This document shows, piece after piece, positions 48,137 to 60,300 of a DNA stretch of 64,000 bases. How positions within the stretch are numbered: position 1 is the stretch's first letter; each line of letters starts with the position of its first letter. The DNA is taken from contig OZ007511.1 of assembly GCA_963931865.1 (NCBI GenBank), positions 8,488,344-8,552,343 on the forward strand, read 5' to 3'. A program made the position numbers and the translations under genes. Below the pieces are notes generated by a model. That model worked only from the letters and a program-made list of their open reading frames with translations. It was not told where the DNA came from and searched no databases. This DNA comes from Axinella damicornis (taxonomy: Eukaryota; Porifera; Demospongiae; Axinellida; Axinellidae).

Positions 48137-51100
48137 ATGGTAGCTTCTCTTGAGTCTCTCCTGGTCCACCAGGCAAGTACCACTTCTCATTTTGAAACCA
48201 TAGATGAGAACATTTGTGTTAGTAAGTTGCGGGGTATATCTCTGCAGGAATACATTCAAGTTCTACCAGTTTACTGTAGACGTCATCATAACTGTTGTGT
48301 GAAATGCCAAGGACTGCTCCGTGTTGCATCTTCTGTCTTAGAAAAAGGTTTTGTTCCTCTTTCCTCTGCTTTCAAAGATGCCTTTCCTGGCCTATGTTAT
48401 CAAACACACAGTGCCAAGCAAAAGCTACTGCAAATCCCATTAGTGTCTCTTCGAATAGGCCAACCGAATAGTGGACTTGCTCAAGTCTATTTAGTTGAAT
48501 ATTCACCATGTGTTGACTACAAGCAGTTGTTAAATGTCATAAGTGTGTTTCAACATCGTCATCATCAGATGTCCATGCAAATGCTTTCAATGACCAAGAG
48601 TGATTTGCGAGACCTCCTGAAGCTTGCTCAGTCAGACAGGGAGAGGGAGCTCATCAGCTATACAGCATCTAAAGCTGCTGGGTTATCAGCTACAGCCTCT
48701 CGAAAGCACTTTGGACTGGAAGGTATGAAAGTACGAGCAGAGAGGGTAGAGGAGGCTATTGAACAAGCTAAAGCAATCAGAGAGAGTGTGGACAAACTTT
48801 GCGCTGTAAGAGAGAAAGCGTATTTGACCTCTCTGGGTATTCCTGCAGATTCAGAAAGCAACAGTTCAGATGAAGATACTGAGGGTCCTTCCTCTGAATC
48901 CTACTCAGTTGATAATGTTTTGGAACCAGGCATACCTGACAAAGCCACACTTTTGACACTGATTCAGGAATCTCAATGGAATTGGTTTCAGTTGGTGGAA
49001 GTACTTGAAGAGAAAGGTGTCATTGTAAACAATTTGTCGATGGACTCCGTTTTTCGTCACATATACCCAGCACTGGAAGAAGCACAACAATCTCTTGTTG
49101 AATTATCTTACAGAGCTTTCTGTTGTGATATGGAGGTGGAACAACCACAGAGAGATCGCGAAGCTGCTGCTTTCAATGCAGATGTTGTGTCTGATTCTGA
49201 CACTGATGATCCTGATGAGTACTTGAGAATGAGTCATCCCCATAGTGAAGAGGCAAAGGTGTTGATAGCAAAGAAAGTTTTAGCTATTCGTCGTAAATCT
49301 CAGCGTCAGAAAGCGAAGGCCATTGCCGAGAGAAACTTCTTAGGTCGTATGACTAGTAAAAGGGTCAGAGGTATTGTCAGAGATTTCCCAAACATTGGTA
49401 ATGACATCGAAGAATTTGTCAAAGAGTGTAGTGTGGGAGCAGATGCATGGAGGAGAACTGGTATTCTTACTTTTGATGGAAATAAGCATGTGAAGGCAAA
49501 AGCTACGTATGGCAGAATTCAAAAACACCTGGAGGATTTATATCAGCGAAAATTTAGTTATGGGACTGTTGTGCAGCTATGTGTAGCTAGAAACAAGAGG
49601 AGAAGTTCAGCTGCTCGATATAAAGGGGTAGCCAGAGTTGTATCCCGGCGTGCTCGGAAAGGGTTTTCTCTGAAGTATAACCCAGACACTCATTGGAGTG
49701 CTGCCTTGTACAAAGGCCTTAATTTTATCCAGTATGCAGATGGGAGAGAAATAGTGAATATTAACAGAGATGATGCTGCTGGTTTTAGGCTTGATACCTT
49801 AGCCACACACAGGCTCCACAGAACCCTTATGGTTAAAGGGCATGAAGTGTTAGCTACTCACACAGACTTCGTTAACAACTACCCTTCCATACTACATACA
49901 ACTTCCTACAACTTCACCAAGACAGACAATACAAAGGAAATTTGTGTTGGAGTGGTAAAGGGGGCAGGTGTTTATCCTAAAAACCCTGCCCAACATGCTG
50001 CTGATATAGCCATGCTTGAAGACCAAGATGCGATTCGTCCAGCACTCATTAATCCCACAACTGGGCAGGCAAAGCTACTTTTGTGTGTACGGGTTGATGG
50101 CAGTACTGATGAGGGGCCATCCCATCTAGAAGTACAGTTCTGGTGGACTATGCATCACTTCCAGAAGCCTACTCTTGGTACCCTTGTGACTGCTCGCAAC
50201 AGTGGATCCAGTTATTTGAACCATGTGGAATTACAGAATGGCTGCTTATCCCTCGCTCATTCTAACCTTTTCATACCGTCAAACCTCAGTGGATCATGTT
50301 TTAATCCTCAGACTGGAAAGCTTGATCAAGCACGTTTGAAGGTAAACATGGATTTGGCTACAGACATTTATATTTCCCGTGTAAATGGTGCCCCATGTGC
50401 TAAAACAGTGCTTCATTTGTTCAAGGGTGCGGATTCAACATCCAATCAAGAGATACGAGAGCATTTGTCAATTTACTTGAAAGGAACTGTAGAGAAAAGG
50501 AAGCAATTGAAGGCAAATTTTCCATCTGTTTTTAAGCTTCTGGAAACAGTGTGGTCTATTCGAGATCGCCACATGGTACCAGACCTCCCTGCTCAATATG
50601 TTTTTTATTTGAAGTGTTGCTGTCAACAGGAATGCTCACATCCTCTCTGTCAGCGCAGCCTATCTGTACACTCTTGGTTTCCTGAAGGACCACCTTTGTC
50701 TTACCTTCCATTTCCTATACCTGATCCTGACCGCCCATGGGGTGGTGTATGTCACCAGTGTAAAGGAAAGTGCTATGGCCATTTTCTTTCTCCAGACAAA
50801 GCTTTGTCAACAAAGACTCCACTTCCAATGAAAAAGCCACCTTCATTTCGTTTAAAAGAGGCATATGATAAGTTGAAAACACAACCAAATGCAAGTGACA
50901 TAAATGACATTGCGAAGGAGGTACTCTTACCACCTGATGAAGTCAAGATATGGTTTGACCACCTAGAAGAAGTTGCAAGGAATCGCAAGAGAGGAGCTAT
51001 AAAGGCTGCCATAACTCGACAGCAAAAGAAGAGTGGTTTGTACTATTGTGGTGTCTGCCAGCTCCCATACAAAGATATAACTGATGAAGTTGAAGACTGG

Positions 51101-51199
51101 ATTGAGTGTGATAGTTGTAGTAAGTGGTTTCATTATCAGTGTGTTGGCATCACCAGTCAAGATGTACCGGAGCAGTTCCTCTGCACCACTTGTCGATAG
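48137..51199 (+). CDS. ORF2: 1020-aa protein with homeodomain-like and PHD segments
   Basis: An uninterrupted frame. Residues 1-110 carry His/Cys-rich stretches (CRRHHNCCVKCQ). Residues 150-480 are helical and charged. A central region has conserved-looking acidic motifs: FRLDTLATHRLH, KNPAQHAADIAM, VDGSTDEGPSHLEVQFWWT (D654) and NSGSSYLNHVELQNGCL, which could belong to a nuclease-type fold, though no family was identified. A Cys-rich cluster (CCCQQECSHPLCQ, CHQCKGKC) follows. Residues about 904-957 resemble a homeodomain (helix 3 VKIWFDHLEEVARNRKRG), and 971-1019 is a PHD finger. I infer a transposase-like or domesticated DNA-binding protein. An ORF2 fragment at 46650 supports mobility. No terminal repeats were located. 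Confidence 0.72.
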   Translation: MVASLESLLVHQASTTSHFETIDENICVSKLRGISLQEYIQVLPVYCRRHHNCCVKCQGLLRVASSVLEKGFVPLSSAFKDAFPGLCYQTHSAKQKLLQIPLVSLRIGQPNSGLAQVYLVEYSPCVDYKQLLNVISVFQHRHHQMSMQMLSMTKSDLRDLLKLAQSDRERELISYTASKAAGLSATASRKHFGLEGMKVRAERVEEAIEQAKAIRESVDKLCAVREKAYLTSLGIPADSESNSSDEDTEGPSSESYSVDNVLEPGIPDKATLLTLIQESQWNWFQLVEVLEEKGVIVNNLSMDSVFRHIYPALEEAQQSLVELSYRAFCCDMEVEQPQRDREAAAFNADVVSDSDTDDPDEYLRMSHPHSEEAKVLIAKKVLAIRRKSQRQKAKAIAERNFLGRMTSKRVRGIVRDFPNIGNDIEEFVKECSVGADAWRRTGILTFDGNKHVKAKATYGRIQKHLEDLYQRKFSYGTVVQLCVARNKRRSSAARYKGVARVVSRRARKGFSLKYNPDTHWSAALYKGLNFIQYADGREIVNINRDDAAGFRLDTLATHRLHRTLMVKGHEVLATHTDFVNNYPSILHTTSYNFTKTDNTKEICVGVVKGAGVYPKNPAQHAADIAMLEDQDAIRPALINPTTGQAKLLLCVRVDGSTDEGPSHLEVQFWWTMHHFQKPTLGTLVTARNSGSSYLNHVELQNGCLSLAHSNLFIPSNLSGSCFNPQTGKLDQARLKVNMDLATDIYISRVNGAPCAKTVLHLFKGADSTSNQEIREHLSIYLKGTVEKRKQLKANFPSVFKLLETVWSIRDRHMVPDLPAQYVFYLKCCCQQECSHPLCQRSLSVHSWFPEGPPLSYLPFPIPDPDRPWGGVCHQCKGKCYGHFLSPDKALSTKTPLPMKKPPSFRLKEAYDKLKTQPNASDINDIAKEVLLPPDEVKIWFDHLEEVARNRKRGAIKAAITRQQKKSGLYYCGVCQLPYKDITDEVEDWIECDSCSKWFHYQCVGITSQDVPEQFLCTTCR

Positions 51200-51218
51200 C
51201 TAAGGAATTCTACCTCCC

Positions 51219-54200
51219 ATGGAAGCTTCTACTCACCCATGTGACGACCAGGAGCTGCCATTGGGCAATCTCCCATCAGCTACCTGTGTGAGGGCCAGGA
51301 GAGACTCAGAGAAGCTGCCACTGGACACTGTCCCAGTTGCTGCCCGTGCGAGGGCCAGTAGAGGCTCAGAGAAGCTGCCATTGAACACATGTGAGTGTCC
51401 CAGCTGCTACCTGCTGCTACCTGTTAGAAGCTGCCATTGTGCAGTACCTGTGTGAGGACCAGGAGAGACTCAGATAATCCACCATTGGACGCTACCAGTG
51501 TGAGGAGCGGGAGAGACCTGCAAAAGCTGCTATTGAACAGTGTCCCAGTTGCTGCCCAGGAGAGAAGCTGCCATTGGGCAATCTCCCAGCTGCTACCCGC
51601 TGCAGTGTCCCAGCTGCTGCCCACTGCTACCTATCAGAGACTCATAGAAGCTGCCATTGGGCAGTACCTGTGTGAAAACCCGGAGAGACTCAGATTATCC
51701 GCCATTGGACGCTACCTGTGTGAGGGCCAGGAGAGATTCAGAGAAGCTGCCATTGGACATTGTCCCAGTTGCTGCCCGTGTGAGGGCCAGGAGAGGCTCA
51801 GAGAAGCTGTATAGGACAGTGTCTGCGTGAAGACCAGGAGAGACTCAGATAATCCACCATTGGACGCTACCTGTGTGAGGGCCAGGAGAGACTCCGATAA
51901 TCCACCATTGGACGCTACCTGTGTGAGGGCCAGGAGAGACTCAGAGAAGCAGCCACTGAGCAGTGTCCCAGCTGCTACCTGTTTGAGGGCCAGGAGAGGC
52001 TCAGAGAAGCTGCCATTGGACGGTACCTGCGTGAATACCAGGAGAGACTCCGCCATTGGACGCTAACTGTTTGAGGAGTGGGAGAGACTCGGAGAAACTG
52101 CCATTGAACTGTGTACCAGCTGCTACCTGTGTGAGGACCAGTAGAGGCTCAGAGAAGCTGCCATTGGACAGTACCTGCGTGAAGACCAGAAGAGACTTAG
52201 GTAATCCGCCATCGGACGCTACCTGTGTGAGGGCCAGGAGAGACTCAGATAATCCGCCATTGGACGCTACCTGTGTGAGGAGTGGGAGAGACTCAGAGAA
52301 GCTGCTATTGAACAGAGTCCCAGTTGCTGCCCGTGTGAGAGCCAGGAGAGAAGCTGCCATTGGTCAATCTCCCAGCTGCTACCCGCTGCTACCTGTCAGA
52401 GACTCATAGAAGCTGCGCGAAGACTAGGAGAGACTCAGATAATCCGCCATTGGATGTTACCTGTGTGAGGAGTGGGAGAGACTCAGAGAAGCTGCTATTG
52501 AACAGAGTCCCAGTTGCTGCCCGTGTGAGAGCCAGGAGAGAAGCTGCCATTGGTCAATCTCCCAGCTGCTACCCGCTGCTACCTGTCAGAGACTCATAGA
52601 AGCTGCGCGAAGACTAGGAGAGACTCAGATAATCCGCCATTGGATGTTACCTGTGTGAGGAGTGGGAGAGACTCAGAGAAGCTGCCATTGGACAATGTTC
52701 CAGCTGCTTAAACCCATGTGAGTGTCTCAGCTGCTGCCCGTTGCTACCTGTCAGAGGCTCATAGAAGCTTCCATTGGGCGAAAAGGGCAAATCAAGGTAA
52801 AAGCAGCTCAGATTCCAATTCAAACTTCTCCCTCTTCAGCTTTCTGATGCCTTCAGAGAGCTCACCACACGCTAGGTGGTCTCTAGCACAATTCAGTTGT
52901 ACCAGACATTTCTCCCTGTACAAAACACATTCATTAACATGATATTTCTTGTTCAATCGCCTTCATTCTGCTTTCTCTCACTGCTTGGTGAACCTTCGTT
53001 ACCTTACATGAAGGACTCTTTCCTGATGCGAAAGAAGAAAGCCAAATGGTCAAGATACTATTACAATCGTAAGGCAGAAGACAGTGATGACTACCCGTTA
53101 TCATCCACCACAAGTCACTCACCCTCTGCCTCCCCCTCACCATCTCCCAGCCAATTCGATTCATCGCCACCCGAAATCTCACCCATGTTGCTTGCTCATC
53201 CTCTGCAGAAGTTCCAGTTTTCACCACCACGACCTATTAACCCCCAATTCTTCAACTTCCCATCACTACAATCGCAAAGGTGTCCTCCTTCAACCCAGTG
53301 TTCATCCGTCCGTCCCATCACCGTCACAGGTACCCAGTTTTTGCCACCACCTATTAAACCCCAATTCTTTAACTTCCTACCATTTCCATCACTACAATCA
53401 CAAAGCTGTCCTTCAAACCAGTGTTCATCACATATAGTCCATCCAATGCCCGCCACAGATACCCACTCCTCTTGGTTTTCATCTCCTATGAACCCCTTCC
53501 CAGCTTGCCTTCCAATGCCCGCCACAGATACCTACTCCTCTTGGTTTTCATCTCCTATGAACCCCTTCCCAGCTTGCCTTCCACCACCTATTTCCACTGT
53601 TTCATCTTCTGATCCTATCATCATGCCAGGTACCAAGCTTTCATCAGTGGATGATTCAAGTGCTGCAGCGCCATTGGATAATGTTCCAGCTGCCTGAACC
53701 CATGTGAGTGTCCCTGCTGCTGCCCGCTGCTACCTGTCAGAGACTCAGCCATTATGCAGTACCTGTGTGAAGACCAGGAGACACTCAGCCATTGGACGCT
53801 ACCTGTGTGAGGAGTGGGAGAGACTCAGATAATCCGCCATTGGACGCTACCTGTGTGAGGAGTGGGAGAGCTGCTATTGAACAATGTCCCAGTTGCTGCC
53901 CGTGTGAGGGCCAGGAGAGAAGCTCTCAGAAGCTGCTATTGAACAGGGTCCCAGTTGCTGCCCGTGTGAGGGCCAGGAGAGAAGCTGCCATTGGGCAATC
54001 TCCCAGCTGCTACCCGCTGCTACCTATCAGAGACTCATAGAAGCTGCAATTGGACAGTGTCTGCGTGAAGACCAGGAGAGACCAGATAGTCTACCATTGG
54101 ACGCTACCTGTGTGAGGGCCAGGAGAGACTCATGAAGCTGCCATTGAGCAGTGTCCCAGTTGCTGCCCATGTGAGAGCCAGGAGGGAAGCTGCCATTGGG

Positions 54201-55650
54201 CAATCTCCAGCTGCTACCTGTCAGAGACTCATAGATGGACAGTGTCTGCTCGAAGACCAGGAGAGACTATGATAATCCGCCATTGGACGCTACCTGTGTA
54301 AGGAGTGGGAGAGACTCACAGAAGCTGCTATTGAACAGAGTCCCAGTTGCTGCCCGTGTGAGAGCCAGGAGAGAAGCTGCCATTGGGCAATCTCCCAGCT
54401 GCTACCTGTCAGAGACTCATAGAAGCTGCAATTGGACAGTATGTGCGCAAAGACTAGGAGAGACTCAGATAATCCGCCATTGGACGCTACCTGTGTGAGG
54501 AGTGGGAGAGACTCACAGAAGCTGCTATTGAACAGAGTCCCAGTTGCTGCCCGTGTGAGAGCCAGGAGAGAAGCTGCCATTGGGCAATCTCCTAGCTGCT
54601 ACCTGTCAGAGACTCATAGAAGCTGCAATTGGACAGTGTCTGCGTGAAGACCAGGAGAGACTCAGATAATCTACCATTGGACGCTACCTGTGTGAGGGCC
54701 AGGAGAGACTCATGAAGCTGCCATTGAGCAGTGTCCCAGTTGCTGCCCATGTGAGAGCCAGGAGAGAAGCTGCCATTGGGCAATCTCCCAGCTGCTACCC
54801 GCTGCTCAGTGCTACCTGTCAGAGACTCATAGAAGCTGCAATTGTCTGCGTGAAGACCAGGAGAGACGCAGTTAATCCACCATTGGACGCTACCTGTGTG
54901 ACGGCCAGGAGAGACTCAGAGAAGCTGCCATTGAGCAGTGTCCCAGCTGCTACCTGTTTGAGGGCCAGGAGAGGCTCAGAGAAGCTGCCATTGGACAGTA
55001 CCTGCGTGAATACCAGGAGGGACTCCGCCATTGGACGCCAACTGTGTGCAGGAGGGGGAGAGACTCAGAGAAACTGCCATTGAAATGTGTACCAGCTGCT
55101 ACCTGTGTGAGGGCCAGTAGAGGCTCAGAGAAGCCACCATTGGACAATATTCCAGCTGCTTAAACCCATGTGAGTGTCCCAGCTGCTGCCCGCTGTTACC
55201 TGTCAGAGACTCATAGAAGCTGTCATTGGACAGTACCTGCGTGATGATGACCTGGAGAGACTCAGATATCCGCCAATGGACTCTAACTGTGTGAGGAGTG
55301 GGAGAGGCTCAGTGAAGCTGCCATTAGACAATGTCCCAGCCGCTTAAACCTATGTGAGTGTCCCAGCTGCTACCCGCTGTTACCTGTCAGAGACTCATAG
55401 CAGCTGCCATTGGGCAGTACCTGTGTGAAGAGAAGAGGCTCATAGCAGCTGCCATTGGGCAGTACCTGTGTGAAGAGAAGAGGCCCAGAGAAGCTGCCAT
55501 TGGGCAATCTCGATTATCTGACTCAGATAATCTGCCATTGGACACTACCTGTGTGAGGACCAGGAGAGACTCCTAGAAGCTGCCATTGAATTGTGTACCA
55601 GCTGCTACCCGTGTAAGCTCAGAGAAGCTGCCATTGGACAATGTTCCAGC
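51219..55650. repeat. 48-bp-period minisatellite, about 4.4 kb
   Basis: Diverged units of about 48 bp containing CCATTGGACGCTACCTGTGT and GCCAGGAGAGACTCAGA, with longer higher-order units. It starts 20 bp after the ORF2 stop. Because 48 is a multiple of three the frames stay open on both strands (for example SDNPPLDATCVRARRD per unit), but these are by-products. A rearranged ORF1 copy (52783-53697) is embedded in the array. Confidence 0.93.
52783..53697 (+). pseudogene. ORF1 copy with internal inversion
   Basis: A short forward piece (AAAAGGGCAAATCAAGG, as at 47240) is followed by a segment (about 52808-53020) that is the inverse of roughly 47290-47490, and then by a forward segment matching about 47510-48010. 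The forward part remains open and contains an extra duplicated MPATDTYSSWFSSPMNPFPA unit. It lies wholly inside the minisatellite. Confidence 0.9.
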
Positions 55651-55750
55651 TGGGCCAGGAGAGACTCATTGGGGCGAGCCTGAGCGAGCCCCACATAGAC
55701 GAGTTAGCTGTGAATTTTCTATTAAATTTTGTGACAAAGTTCATTAGCTG

Positions 55751-55880
55751 CTGGGGTGGGGATTGGTAGTGGAGTGGTAGCAGCTGAGGTGGGGGGTTGG
55801 TAGTGGAGTGGTAGCAGCTGAGGTGGGGGGTTGGTAGAGGATTGGTAGTAGCTGAGGTGGGGGGTTGGTAGTTGTTTGGT
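55751..55880. repeat. 34-bp tandem repeat, about 4 copies
   Basis: Units containing GTGGGGGGTTGGTAGTGG and GTAGCAGCTGAG, G-rich, unrelated in sequence to the 48-bp array that ends 100 bp earlier. Confidence 0.9.
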
Positions 55881-55961
55881 ATGGCCTACATAGGGATTAT
55901 GACTCGTGGTTTTGGGTCAAATCCCCACTTGACCCCTATGGGGGGGGTTGGGGCAAAACAT

Positions 55962-56391
55962 TGATAGGTGCATAAGGCTGTAGCCCTTGTGCTTAGAGAA
56001 GTCCAAACTGGTTGTAGACACAATAGGCTGTTGACACTTGACAGCACAGCAACATCTTCAGGACTTGAAATTTCCAAGAACACGGTGAGACATCTCAACA
56101 GTCAACTGCAACGGTGAGCAACTTGAATAAGCATGTTTAGCTTGTCCTACACGGAAAGGGCTGAAGTTCGAGTGAGTCCTGTCTAGCAGTCCTGTCCAGT
56201 GAATAGACACTACTTGCAAGCGCTATATAGTGCATGCTATAGCTCGCACGCGCGTTATTACACGAGACCACGTGCAAGCGCTTCCATTTCATTACCAATT
56301 TTCCGTTTCCGTTTTCCGTTTCCGTTTTCCGTTTCCGTTTCCGTTTTCCGTTTCCGTTTCCGCTTTCCGTTTCTGTCTTTTCCATAGGCCC
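55962..56391 (-). repeat. dispersed repeat with (GGAAAC)n, copy 2
   Basis: The inverted, uninterrupted copy of 39763-40183 plus the sequence after 41043. It serves as the empty-site reference for the 860-bp insertion. Only a few differences were noticed over about 420 bp. Confidence 0.92.
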
Positions 56392-56462
56392 CTGTTCATC
56401 GTAACCTTAAAACTCTTTACCAACCGTAAGAAACAACCTGAAAACCCTTTATTAAGGTTAAT

Positions 56463-56815
56463 GCTACTCACGTGACCCTCAACAAATCAGACGCCTCAGA
56501 ATCGATCACATGACGGAGCATTAAGTCGCTTATTTTGCACACTTTAGTGTGCATTATGTAGATAGCTAATGCTAACTTTTCAAAGATCAACGGCTGTTTC
56601 GGGTCAGTGAGTTGCACTAAGTAGTTCAGATACCAGTTTGCAGCGCATTACGGGTTTTAATGCACTCGGGCAATCTAGTTAACGGTCTCGGGCGGATAAT
56701 GCACTCGCCTTCGGCTCGTGCATTATTTCGCCCTCGACCGTTAACTAGATTGCCCTCATGCATTAAAACCTGTAATGCACTGCAAACTGGTATTAGTATT
56801 AAATTCACCATATAA
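56463..56815. mobile_element. foldback unit (TAGATACCA family), copy 2, inverted
   Basis: The inverse of 34698-35030: CACGTGACCCTCAAC, AATCGATCACATGACGGAGC and the hairpin with GCAATCTAGTTAACGGTC arms occur in mirrored order. Related sequence recurs near 63085-63380. Confidence 0.88.
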
Positions 56816-57054
56816 ATTCTTATGGGATTATGGGAGCTCATGACGGAATTGCAGTCATTGGTTGGTAAAGAGTTCATGGATTAAAACAATCAAGATCGAG
56901 TTACGTATACAAGTATGTATGAGACCATCATTGTGACATACACACTTGGAATCCTATGCCTGTAGGTAGCTATAACATTAATTTTCCTCATGTACCGGTT
57001 TGTTCACTGGCATTAATTTTGTTTGAGTCAGTAACCTAGCACATTATTTTGTCG

Positions 57055-57271
57055 GGCATGCACTTTCCAGGACAAATAGCTATACTACCTGGGACATCTG
57101 CTTGGGCAATATCCTTGCCGAGATATTTGCTAGGGCAAAATCTGAGTACTTGGGACCAAGGCATTTGCCGAGACAATAACCCAGCCATTTGCTCCAGCAA
57201 ATGTCTTGGTCCAAGGTATTGTCCAGGCAAATGTCCCAGGTACTGAATTAGTCCCTGGAAATGCCACATGT
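57055..57271. mobile_element. imperfect foldback of about 217 bp
   Basis: Arms GCATGCACTTTCCAGGACAAATAG-like left end (imperfect) and ACCTGGGACATCTGCTTGGG with the imperfect inverse at the right. It lies just beyond the last recognised exon of the coiled-coil gene, where its missing domain would be expected. Confidence 0.6.
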
Positions 57272-57338
57272 AAATTTCCGGGATCACTGACTGGAATACT
57301 GCTCAAAATACCGTGCCATATGAGGCTGTGGATCTTAC

Positions 57339-60300
57339 CATCCAAGCTGGAACTTGTGTCCTGTAGTAGCTCCACCACCTCATGATGATTTTCCCGAGTG
57401 CTTGCTTCAGTTGTGTTCTGGAATGCATCCATTTTGTCCTCTAAGTTGATCACTTTGTCTCGAAGAGCATCCATCTTGTCCTGAAGGTTATCCCGAAGGT
57501 TGGCCTGACCTGTGAGAGATACATACAGTGTAGGTGTACGAACACATTCATGGCTGTGGTCAGTTGTTGGGGTGAGTCTGAGTGGATCACCCACAGATTG
57601 TTGAATGAGCTGTGTATAGGGCTGAATTTCAGTAATGTTTGCCGTACGTACAGCCAGTTCCGTGTCCCGTACGTGGACTCTGCTGCAAAGAATTGCGTCA
57701 TTGGTGAAATTCAAATTGCTTGACTGGCTGTACTGCCTCTTTGATGGCTACAACGACAACATGGACTGAGACCACTCATGTCCCTACATCTTCAATGCCT
57801 ACAGCGAGTGGTGTGACCACAAAAGGATGCAGAACGAGTGGGAAAGCAGCCTGGAAAGAGCTTTCAGAGTGGAGGTTCAAGTTTTGAACAGCAGAGGTGC
57901 TATTTAGCTAGCTAAGTAGTCTAACTGGAAAGAGGTTCTGGGCTGGATGGTTCTCATATACATGTTAGAGATCCAGAAATGTCCATGAGTGCAGGTTTTC
58001 CACTCAAATATTAGCTTCAGAATCAGTTTTGGGGAGAATTTGAGTTCAGGAGCCCTAACGGTAGCTAACTACTTTCTACATACCATCCATGGTGGTATTT
58101 CGCAAAGTTGCAAGCTCATCAAGCAGCCTGTTGGCCTTTTCCTGTTGTTGCGTCATTATGTACTGCATATTCTCCAGCTTGTCCTGAACATTCTCCAGCT
58201 TGTCCTGAACATTCCCCAGGTTGTCCTGAACAGTCTTCACCTGGTCTGGAATAGTCACCTGCCGAAGAGCTGTGAGCAAGAGAGTCTCACAACACAGCTA
58301 CCAACAGTGCCCTGTGTTTACCATAATTATAGCACCGAATTTTTGAGTCACATAATTTTCACGGCTTTGTTTCAGACTGCAAAAAAAATTAAGCTCACGA
58401 ATTCATTTCAATAACTAACGCCACACTCATGCAGTAGCCTCGTTCCCAGTCCCACGCCCAGCTTTTCGTCGCTTGCAGTACTAAGCAGCGACGAAAAGCT
58501 GGGCGTGGGACTGGGTACGAGGCTACTCATGCAGGGTGTGACCACACAAGACGAACTTTCAAGGTCAAGCTGGTTCTGTATGAACGTTTCAAGGTGAAGC
58601 AAAACTACCAGTTCTCAGGCTCTCTCTAACACATAGCTAGCTACATCCTAGCTGTCTTGCCAATGTAGTGCCCACAAACTAGTCTTGTGGTCCAGACACT
58701 TGCTGGAGAAACATCGATCTGGCCTGTGAGACTAGCTACCCACGAACCATTGCCTCAATGTGGACTGTTTTGGTAGTCACCTCATCTAGCTACATGTAGC
58801 TAGCTAGTCTAACAGCCACTTGTTTTAACATGTGCACTGTTGTAGGGGTATAATTGCGCACACAGCAGCTGCATCACAATGGGTGTGGCTTACCGGAATC
58901 CTCAATCCACAAAAACTATTTCCGCGAAATTTTGTGCAAGGACAATCCACGAAAATTGTCCCTCAAAATTTGGTGCTGCACGGTATCAAAAAATTTTGTC
59001 CCTCAAAATTTGGTGCTGCACGGTATCACAGGTTTCCCTACCTTGATGATTAACTGGCAGCAACCTTCTGAGAATGAAGAGGGTGGTATTTCGCCAAGCT
59101 TTGTAGCCCGTCTCAAGAGCAGTTATCTTTGTGACCACCTTCCTAACAGCAGCTGTCTGTGCAGCCATCTGTGCAACCACACCTTCAATATCAGCTACAC
59201 TGACACACTGCTGCTCAGCTGTGTAGCATAGGAGAGATTAGGGCAATGAAGTGTGGTTACTCTTAGTGATACACTGCTAGCTACTCTCAGCTGTGTATAG
59301 CAGGAGAGATTACAGCAATGAAGTGTGGTTACTCTTAGTGACACAATGTGCATGCTGCTCAGCTGTGAAAATAGGCACCCCAGAAAATGGGCATCCCGGA
59401 TGCACATTTTCACACAAATATAGGCATCTCGATGCCCATAGTTATGGTGAATATGGGCATCCCGCTGTGAAAATAGGCATGCATCTGAGATTCTCATCCA
59501 GGTGCCCATTTTGATCATGCAAATATTATAGTCACCCCGATGCCCATATTCATAGTACGTAAATATGGTCATCCCGATAGTGCCGATACCCTTATTTATG
59601 GTGAATGTGGGCATCCCGCTGTGAAGCAGCCACACTAATTATTTAAATTTCATAAGTTCATGCAAATCGAAATACACATAAACTTAGAGTACATGCATTT
59701 CCTACAAAACAACACTTCATCTTCAGTGGGGACCTGTCAGACCCATGCACTTCAAGTGAAAAGTGAAAACACTCCTCCCATTGCACCATGTCGTCGTATG
59801 TGTCTGGCATCAAGACTGAAACTATGCTCTAGTTATACATATTATACTAATATACCCTAAGCCGCCTGCCGGACCAATAGCCCACTTCTGTATACGTACA
59901 CTTAGTGACACTACTGCTCAGCTGTGTAGCGGGAGAGATTAGGGCAATGTAACTATATAGTTCAGCTGCTGCTCCTCGATTCGCGGGGTCCGCTTCAACT
60001 GCTGCTTCCGATTGCGTCCGCTGCAACTACAGCTCCCCGATTGCGTTCGTTTAGACTGCTGCTCCCCTATTGCAGCCTCCAGCTGTTCTGGAAGATTCCA
60101 GCCCATGCCCATGCGGAGAGTCGAGGTTCGAAGTACGAAGGTCACGCGCATCCTAGTCTAGTCCCGCCCCACGAACATCCCACTTCCGTAACACACAGAC
60201 ACACTGTCACTAACACATGTACAGTCAACTGCACTTCCCCGATTGCGTCCGCTTCGACTCCTGCTCCCCGATTGCATCCGCCAGCTGTTCTGGCTGGAAT

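Noticed and set aside
51219..55576. Repeated RARRDSEKLPLD-type proteins on the plus strand and LLALTQVASNGG-type proteins on the minus strand
   Set aside because: Both follow from the 48-bp period being a multiple of three. There is no consistent start, and stops interrupt units irregularly.
57130..57330. Pro/Gly-containing extension after the last coiled-coil exon (FPGTNSVPGTFAW)
   Set aside because: A good donor (GTAAGA) ends the exon at 57339 and the following sequence is a foldback, so this is intron.
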